From: Ostreococcus lucimarinus CCE9901
Lineage: Eukaryota; Chlorophyta; Mamiellophyceae; Mamiellales; Bathycoccaceae
DNA: 64,000 bases
Assembly: GCF_000092065.1 (NCBI RefSeq)
Contig: NC_009357.1
Location: 744,001 to 808,000 of the forward strand
Reading direction: 5' to 3'
Of the stretch, positions 59,402 through 64,000 are shown piece after piece; position 1 is the first letter of the stretch; each line of letters starts with the position of its first letter. The position numbers and the translations under genes are program-made. The notes under the pieces are model-generated. The model was not told the origin of the DNA and ran no database searches. It was given only the letters and a program-made list of their open reading frames with translations.

Positions 59402-59712
59402 CGCGTTCGTCGGGTGTTCGCGCGCGAGAATTTACGCGTTCACGGGTCCGTCGTCGTCGACGGGTGCGCGCGGCTCGTGCGAGGCGCGGGCGTGTGAAGA
59501 CGCGCGCGCGTCCGCGCGCGGCGCGCGCCAATCCGCGCGCGCGATCCGTCGCGATGGATGGGCCGCGTTCGCGTTTGATCGCCTTCGCGCGCGCTCGAAT
59601 ACGGGGGATTCGAATACGCGCGCGGCTGAGTGTCCGTGTGTGAGACGCACCACGATTGAGACGCCGCGCGGCATCGCGACCGCGGACCGCGACGCCGTCG
59701 CGGCGCGGCGCG
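59402..59712. other. divergent promoter, 311 bases, LHCA / SET gene
   Basis: Between the LHCA start and the SET-protein start. CGCG-rich; no repeat or additional gene stands out. Confidence 0.5.
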
Positions 59713-61257
59713 ATGCCGCGCGCGCGCGACGCGCGCGCGCGCGTACGAGCGCTCTTTCTCGCGTGCGTCGTTCTCGCGACGCGCGGCGCGCGCGCGAGCG
59801 ACGCGAAAGCCGACGCGCGAGGACGAGCGCTCGCGCTCGAGCGCTGGGCGCGGACGCCGACGCGACGCTGGGACGCGGCGGCGCGAGAGGAAGACGCGAC
59901 GACGGCCGCGCGCGTGTCGGAATCGATTCGAATCGTCGCGGAGGCGCGAGGCGCGGGTCGAGGCGTGGCGACGACGAGGAACGTGAGCGCGGGGGAGCTC
60001 CTGGCGGAGGTGCCGCTGGAGAAGTGCCTGTGCGCGGCGAGCGCGAGGATGGACGCGCGGCTGTGGCGCGCGATCGGGGCGAGCGGGGCGAGCGGGGACG
60101 CGATATTGGCGGCGCACGTGCTGCGGGAGGCGTTCGATGCGGGATCGAAGAGCGCGTATTGGCCGTGGTTGCGGTTGCTGCCGAGAGACGTGGACAGCAC
60201 GGTGGGGTGGAACGAGGACGAGTTGAGCGAGCTGAGCGGATCGAACGTCGTGGTGTTCACGCGAGCGATCAAGGCGCAGTGGAGGATGGAATACGACGCG
60301 CTCGACGTGCCGACGCTTGGGGAAAAATTTCCAGACGTCTTCGGGGGCGAGCGCGCGGCGCATTACACGTTTGACAAGTTTACGTGGGCGCGGTTTATTA
60401 TTTGGTCGCGCGCGATCGATTTATCCACCGAAAGCGCCGAGGCGCCGACGATTCGCGTGCTGGTACCGTTGTTGGACATGGCGAACCACGCGCCAGGGGG
60501 TAAGTTGCGCCCGGAGTGGGACGCGCGCTCGAACGCGGTCAAGGTGTACGCGGCGAGCGCGTTTCGGGAGCACACGGAATTAAGGTTCAACTACGACACC
60601 AAGCCGTCGCAGTACTTTTTGTTACAATACGGTTTCATTCCGGAAACGAATCCCGCCGAGTGCGTCGAGGCGACGGTGCGCGTGAGCGATCACGACTCCC
60701 TTCGAGACGCCAAAGAGGAGCTCTTACGTCTGCACGGTCTCGATCCGAAGAAGAGAAACTTCGAATGGAAACCGCGAAGTATTGATTACGACTTGCTCGC
60801 GGCGACGCGAGTCATAACTATGGACGAGGCAGAAATGAGCGACGCGACGTCGTTGACGCTCGCCGTCAGTGGCGCCTCGGTGAGCGCCAAGAACGACGCG
60901 CGCACGAAAGCCGTACTCCTCAAATCTTTGGCGAGCTTTTTAGAGTCGTATACGACGACTCTCGCGGAAGACAACGAATACGTCGCACGTGTCGATGACG
61001 AATCGAACGATGAGCCGCTTCCAGGAAAGCGAAAGCGCTTCGCCGTGTTGCTGCGCATGCGCGAAAAGCAAATCTTGCTCGCATCCGCGGACGCCTTGTT
61101 CAAGGAATTACCAGACGAAGATCAAGAGCTCGTGAAGTCGACGTGCGAAGAGATCTTCATGAATGAATTCGACGCGTGCATGACGCGCGCGAACGGGACG
61201 GTGTTCGCGTCGTACGAGAAAAAAACCGAGGAGGAGAGGGTGGATGAATCATCGTAA
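59713..61257 (+). CDS. SET-domain protein, Rubisco-LSMT/SETD3-like, with N-terminal signal
   Basis: 514 residues from the ATG at 59713. The start carries a hydrophobic signal-like segment (VRALFLACVVLATRGARAS). The SET domain is split as in Rubisco large-subunit methyltransferase relatives: GAGRGVATTRNVSAGELLAE, YWPWLRLLP, ARFIIWSRA, LVPLLDMANHAP (the NHxP core) and LRFNYDTKPSQYFLLQYGF. The C-terminal substrate-binding domain follows. Such enzymes methylate lysine or histidine on non-histone proteins. The signal segment suggests the secretory pathway or plastid rather than cytosol. Confidence 0.9.
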   Translation: MPRARDARARVRALFLACVVLATRGARASDAKADARGRALALERWARTPTRRWDAAAREEDATTAARVSESIRIVAEARGAGRGVATTRNVSAGELLAEVPLEKCLCAASARMDARLWRAIGASGASGDAILAAHVLREAFDAGSKSAYWPWLRLLPRDVDSTVGWNEDELSELSGSNVVVFTRAIKAQWRMEYDALDVPTLGEKFPDVFGGERAAHYTFDKFTWARFIIWSRAIDLSTESAEAPTIRVLVPLLDMANHAPGGKLRPEWDARSNAVKVYAASAFREHTELRFNYDTKPSQYFLLQYGFIPETNPAECVEATVRVSDHDSLRDAKEELLRLHGLDPKKRNFEWKPRSIDYDLLAATRVITMDEAEMSDATSLTLAVSGASVSAKNDARTKAVLLKSLASFLESYTTTLAEDNEYVARVDDESNDEPLPGKRKRFAVLLRMREKQILLASADALFKELPDEDQELVKSTCEEIFMNEFDACMTRANGTVFASYEKKTEEERVDESS

Positions 61258-61330
61258 ATCGGTATTATGTATCAACACAACATTAACTAGGTGTAGTCAA
61301 AGTAGCTTGTAGCGCAGCGCGTCAAATTAT

Positions 61331-62569
61331 TTAGTAAGGACGGTGTCTGTTATCGCGACCTCGGCCATTGCGTCGGTTGTCTCGTCCACGGCCGCCGCCG
61401 CCGCCGATGGCGTAGGCAACTTGGCCGGTGGGAAGGATGACTGGCGTTGCGTTCACTTGTCTGGCGCCAGACCAAGAGCCGCGCGGGGCGAGACCGCCGC
61501 CGTACTTGGAGTCGCCACTTCTGTATTTAGACCAATCGTCCCGACCACCGCCGCGAGAAGGACCGCCGCGGCCCGAGTTTGGCTCTCGACCTCGATTGCC
61601 GGCGTCCGAGCGGTACGATTTGCGCGACGACATCACCTTGATGGTGGAGCCGTCGACGCTGGAGATGAAGGCACCACCCTTGTCACCTTCGGCCGCGCCT
61701 TCAACCGGTTCGCACTCCGCGAGAGCTTTTTCGACGCTCTCGGCGGAATCGTAAAACACCCAGCCTCTCGTGCGATCTTTTTCCATAATCTGCGTGCCGA
61801 GAATTGTACCGTAACGCTCGAAAGCCTCGCGCAAGCCCTGATCTGTGGCGTTCGCTTCGTTCATCTCGGTGACGTGCAACGTCTTGATTTCGATTTCTTT
61901 CTTCTGCGGTCTTGGTCCGACAAATTCGCACACAAGACCTCTCTTGTCCTTGTCGTCCGCCACGGGCAACTTTTCTTCGCGGTTCGCCGCCATGTTCTTC
62001 ATAAAGCGTTCCGCGCACGCCTCGTTGTAAAACGAAGCCCAACCCCGGCCGCCGTTGTGATCTCCACTTTCAACGACCGCGTTCTCGGCGTTCTTCTTCG
62101 CCGATCGCGGTCGCGAGAGCGCGAAAAACTCCAAACCCGCGCCTCGCGAGCGCAACGCCTCCACGATCTCCTCTCGCGTCGCGTCCTTTCGCAGCCCGGT
62201 CACCATCACCCGATACTTGCTCGGTTTCACGCTCGCCGTAATCTTCATCTTCTTCACCTCGCACTCCGCCTTCGCGATCGCCGCCACCGCGTTCGCCGCG
62301 CTCTCCCTCGAGTCGTACCTCGCGAACGCGTACCCGCGATGCGTCCCCGTCGTCCTATCCGTCACCAATTCGAACCCCGTCGCCCCGCTCTCCGCCCCGC
62401 ACTCCCGCAGCGCCGCGTGCACGTCCTTCTCGCTCGCCTCCGCCGCGATTCCCTTCACGAACACCTCCGTCTCCCGTCCCGGTTTCCCCGCGATCAGCGC
62501 ATCCGTCGCGTCCGATTCCAGAAGCACGCTTCGGCGCTCGTCGAAGTCGTACGCGTCGTCCTCGTCCAT
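61331..62569 (-). CDS. three-RRM RNA-binding protein (hnRNP Q/R-like) with RGG tail
   Basis: 412 residues. RRM1 has EVFVKGIAAEASEKDVH and RGYAFARYDS. RRM2 has YRVMVTGLRKDATREEI and GRGWASFYN. RRM3 has IKTLHVTEMNEANATDQGL and RGWVFYDS. A Gly/Arg-rich tail (GRGGPSRGGGRDDW, GGGGGRGRDNRR) ends the protein. Three adjacent RRMs with an RGG tail is the SYNCRIP/hnRNP R layout, though orthology is not certain. The ATG at 62569 gives an acidic start, as in that group. Confidence 0.88.
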   Translation of the reverse strand: MDEDDAYDFDERRSVLLESDATDALIAGKPGRETEVFVKGIAAEASEKDVHAALRECGAESGATGFELVTDRTTGTHRGYAFARYDSRESAANAVAAIAKAECEVKKMKITASVKPSKYRVMVTGLRKDATREEIVEALRSRGAGLEFFALSRPRSAKKNAENAVVESGDHNGGRGWASFYNEACAERFMKNMAANREEKLPVADDKDKRGLVCEFVGPRPQKKEIEIKTLHVTEMNEANATDQGLREAFERYGTILGTQIMEKDRTRGWVFYDSAESVEKALAECEPVEGAAEGDKGGAFISSVDGSTIKVMSSRKSYRSDAGNRGREPNSGRGGPSRGGGRDDWSKYRSGDSKYGGGLAPRGSWSGARQVNATPVILPTGQVAYAIGGGGGRGRDNRRNGRGRDNRHRPY

Positions 62570-62733
62570 CGCCGCCGTCGCCGTTTCGCCTCGCGCGTCG
62601 CGAGTCTCAGTCGTCGTCGCGTCGCGCGCGCGCGTGTGCCGACGCGATCGCGCGCGCGATTCGCGATCGCGCGTCGTCAATCGTTTTCGCGGGAACGGCG
62701 CGCGCTACAAAAAGCGACTCGACGACGCGCGCG

Positions 62734-64000
62734 ATGTCGCGCGCGGACGCTCGAAACGCGTACGACGCCATCCTCGACGCGCGCACGCGCGACGCGGCGT
62801 CGATGGAGCGGTTCGCCGCGCTCGCGACGGCGCCGAGCGCGGTGCCGCGCGCCGCCGTCGAAGCGGTCGTCGACGCGGGCGCGCGCGCGGCGCTCGTCGA
62901 CGTGCGCTCGCCGGGAGAGCACGCGCGAGGACGCGCGCCGCGCGCGATAAACGCGCCGCTGTTCGATGACGACGAACGCGCGGCGGTGGGGACGGCGTAC
63001 AAGACGAGAGGACGAGGCGAGGCGCTGGTGCTGGGGATGGCGGCGGCGGCGCCGCGGTTGGAGGCGATCGTGGAGCGCGCGAAGCGAGCGGTGGAGACGG
63101 TGGCGACGACGCGAGGGAACGGTGACGGCGAAGACGATGGTGAGATTGATGTGTACGTGATGTGCTTTCGAGGAGGGATGCGGAGCTCGTGCGTGGGGTG
63201 GTTGTTGAAGGAACGGTTGCGCGGCGCGAGAGTCCACGTGGTCGAGGGCGGATACAAGGCGTTTCGGAGGTGGGCGCTCGAGCGGTGCGGACCGACGCGC
63301 GGATTGCCCGCGCCGAGGGTGTGCGTCGTCGGTGGACGCACGGGGGTGGGGAAGACGCGCGCGCTGTTGGCGCTGCGCGCGAAAGGGGAACAGATTATCG
63401 ATTTAGAGGGGTTGGCGAACCACGCCGGGAGCGCGTTCGGGTGGGTCGGGCGAGAGCCGCAGCCGACTTCGGAGCACTACTCTAATTTAGTCGCCTGCGA
63501 GTGGCACGCGTTGGATGCGAGCAGATGGGTGTTCATCGAGGATGAGGGACCGCACGTCGGGCGGTGCTCGGTGGATCCGTTGTTGTTTGAGCGCATGCGA
63601 AACGCTCCTCTGGTGCTTCGCATGGTCGCCCCGCGCGAGGTGCGGTTGCACACTTTAGTGGAAGATTACGCGACGTCAGAGTTGCGTTCTCATCCGGAAT
63701 GGATGCCCACAATGCGTGAAAGCGTCGATAAGCTCGTCAAGCGGCTCGGTGGCGACCGCGTGCGCGACATTCGAGAAAAGCTCGAAGCCGGCGATTTCAC
63801 CGCCGTCGCCGAAGGTTTGCTCGAGTATTACGACGGTTTGTACGACAAGCACCTCATGAGCAAGCGCAAAGACCGTCGCGCGGCGCGGGCCGCCAACGCC
63901 AACGCCGCCAACGCCAACGCCAACGACGACGCGTGTTCGGTGCAATCCTTCACGTCGTCCACCACCGAAGACGAGGCCCGAGCCGGCGTCGTCGTCGACG
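62734..64000 (+). CDS. MNMH: tRNA 2-selenouridine synthase MnmH/SelU (C-terminus beyond window)
   Basis: 422 codons are inside the window and the frame is still open at 64000. The rhodanese domain has LVDVRSPGEHARG, AINAPLFDDDERAAVGTAYK and the catalytic Cys in YVMCFRGGMRSS. A linker GGYKAFRRWAL leads to the P-loop domain: VVGGRTGVGKT, IIDLEGLANHAGSAFG and FIEDEGPHVGR. These are the family motifs of bacterial YbbB, which swaps sulfur for selenium on the wobble 2-thiouridine of tRNAs, using selenophosphate. No clear transit peptide is seen. The visible C-terminal end is an Ala/Asn-rich run. The start lies 164 bases from the divergent RRM gene. Confidence 0.93.
   Translation, partial: MSRADARNAYDAILDARTRDAASMERFAALATAPSAVPRAAVEAVVDAGARAALVDVRSPGEHARGRAPRAINAPLFDDDERAAVGTAYKTRGRGEALVLGMAAAAPRLEAIVERAKRAVETVATTRGNGDGEDDGEIDVYVMCFRGGMRSSCVGWLLKERLRGARVHVVEGGYKAFRRWALERCGPTRGLPAPRVCVVGGRTGVGKTRALLALRAKGEQIIDLEGLANHAGSAFGWVGREPQPTSEHYSNLVACEWHALDASRWVFIEDEGPHVGRCSVDPLLFERMRNAPLVLRMVAPREVRLHTLVEDYATSELRSHPEWMPTMRESVDKLVKRLGGDRVRDIREKLEAGDFTAVAEGLLEYYDGLYDKHLMSKRKDRRAARAANANAANANANDDACSVQSFTSSTTEDEARAGVVVD

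Noticed and set aside
1-64000. Transposons, CRISPR arrays, rRNA and organellar insertions
   Set aside because: No transposase motif, regularly spaced repeat array, rRNA core sequence or terminal inverted repeats seen; the repeats found are local micro- or minisatellites.

Overview
The window is nuclear DNA of a tiny green alga, most likely a prasinophyte of the Mamiellales (Ostreococcus-like). Supporting this: a photosystem I antenna gene, plastid-targeted SufC and IF3, cobalamin-dependent methionine synthase, a selenoprotein decoded by UGA, very GC-rich and CpG-rich sequence, intergenic gaps of mostly 40-500 bases, and few introns. About 39 protein genes can be supported on both strands. Two are cut by the window edges (an alpha/beta hydrolase at the left, a tRNA 2-selenouridine synthase at the right). 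I found no rRNA, tRNA, transposon or CRISPR array.

Layout. 0-11 kb: hydrolase, peroxisomal beta-oxidation multifunctional protein ending in SRL, a CD36-family membrane protein, a membrane protein resembling the V-ATPase Ac45 accessory subunit, a METTL9-type histidine methyltransferase, an OTU deubiquitinase with an AMSH-like N-terminus, and a makorin. 11-22 kb: METH with an unusual hydrophobic N-terminus, TIM50, an SnRK1 beta subunit, a PP2C-protein kinase fusion, a small two-exon plastid-type membrane protein, and an SDR. 22-33 kb: a DHX57-like helicase, a thylakoid-lumen-type TPR protein and SUFC sharing a promoter that contains a perfect 16-base inverted repeat, a TLDc protein, a membrane cyclic-nucleotide phosphodiesterase, and an F-box protein. 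33-48 kb: eIF5B with an inserted tRNA-binding domain, a MYND protein, a three-exon COX7A, an ER J-protein, plastid IF3, a C2H2 zinc-finger/RidA fusion, and an EB1-type CH protein. 48-64 kb: RPA12, a cysteine-rich membrane protein, a sulfotransferase, a p24 protein, PIG-A, a SERCA-type calcium pump, selenoprotein T with a candidate SECIS, LHCA, a SET protein, an RRM protein and MnmH/SelU.

Thirteen introns were placed by matching reading phase and protein family on both sides. Nine of them start GTGCG and carry CTGAC (nearly always ACTGAC) 19-42 bases before the acceptor. The four others start GTGAG, GTATA, GTGTA or GTAAG, and three of those are only 55-63 bases long. Selenium use is a minor theme: selenoprotein T (57.5-58.2 kb) and a tRNA selenouridine synthase (62.7 kb onward) lie about 5 kb apart. 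The most unusual proteins are the eIF5B-tRNA-binding-domain fusion, the zinc-finger-RidA fusion, the AMSH-N/OTU fusion and the PP2C-kinase fusion. All protein identities come from reading motifs; no database search was run.
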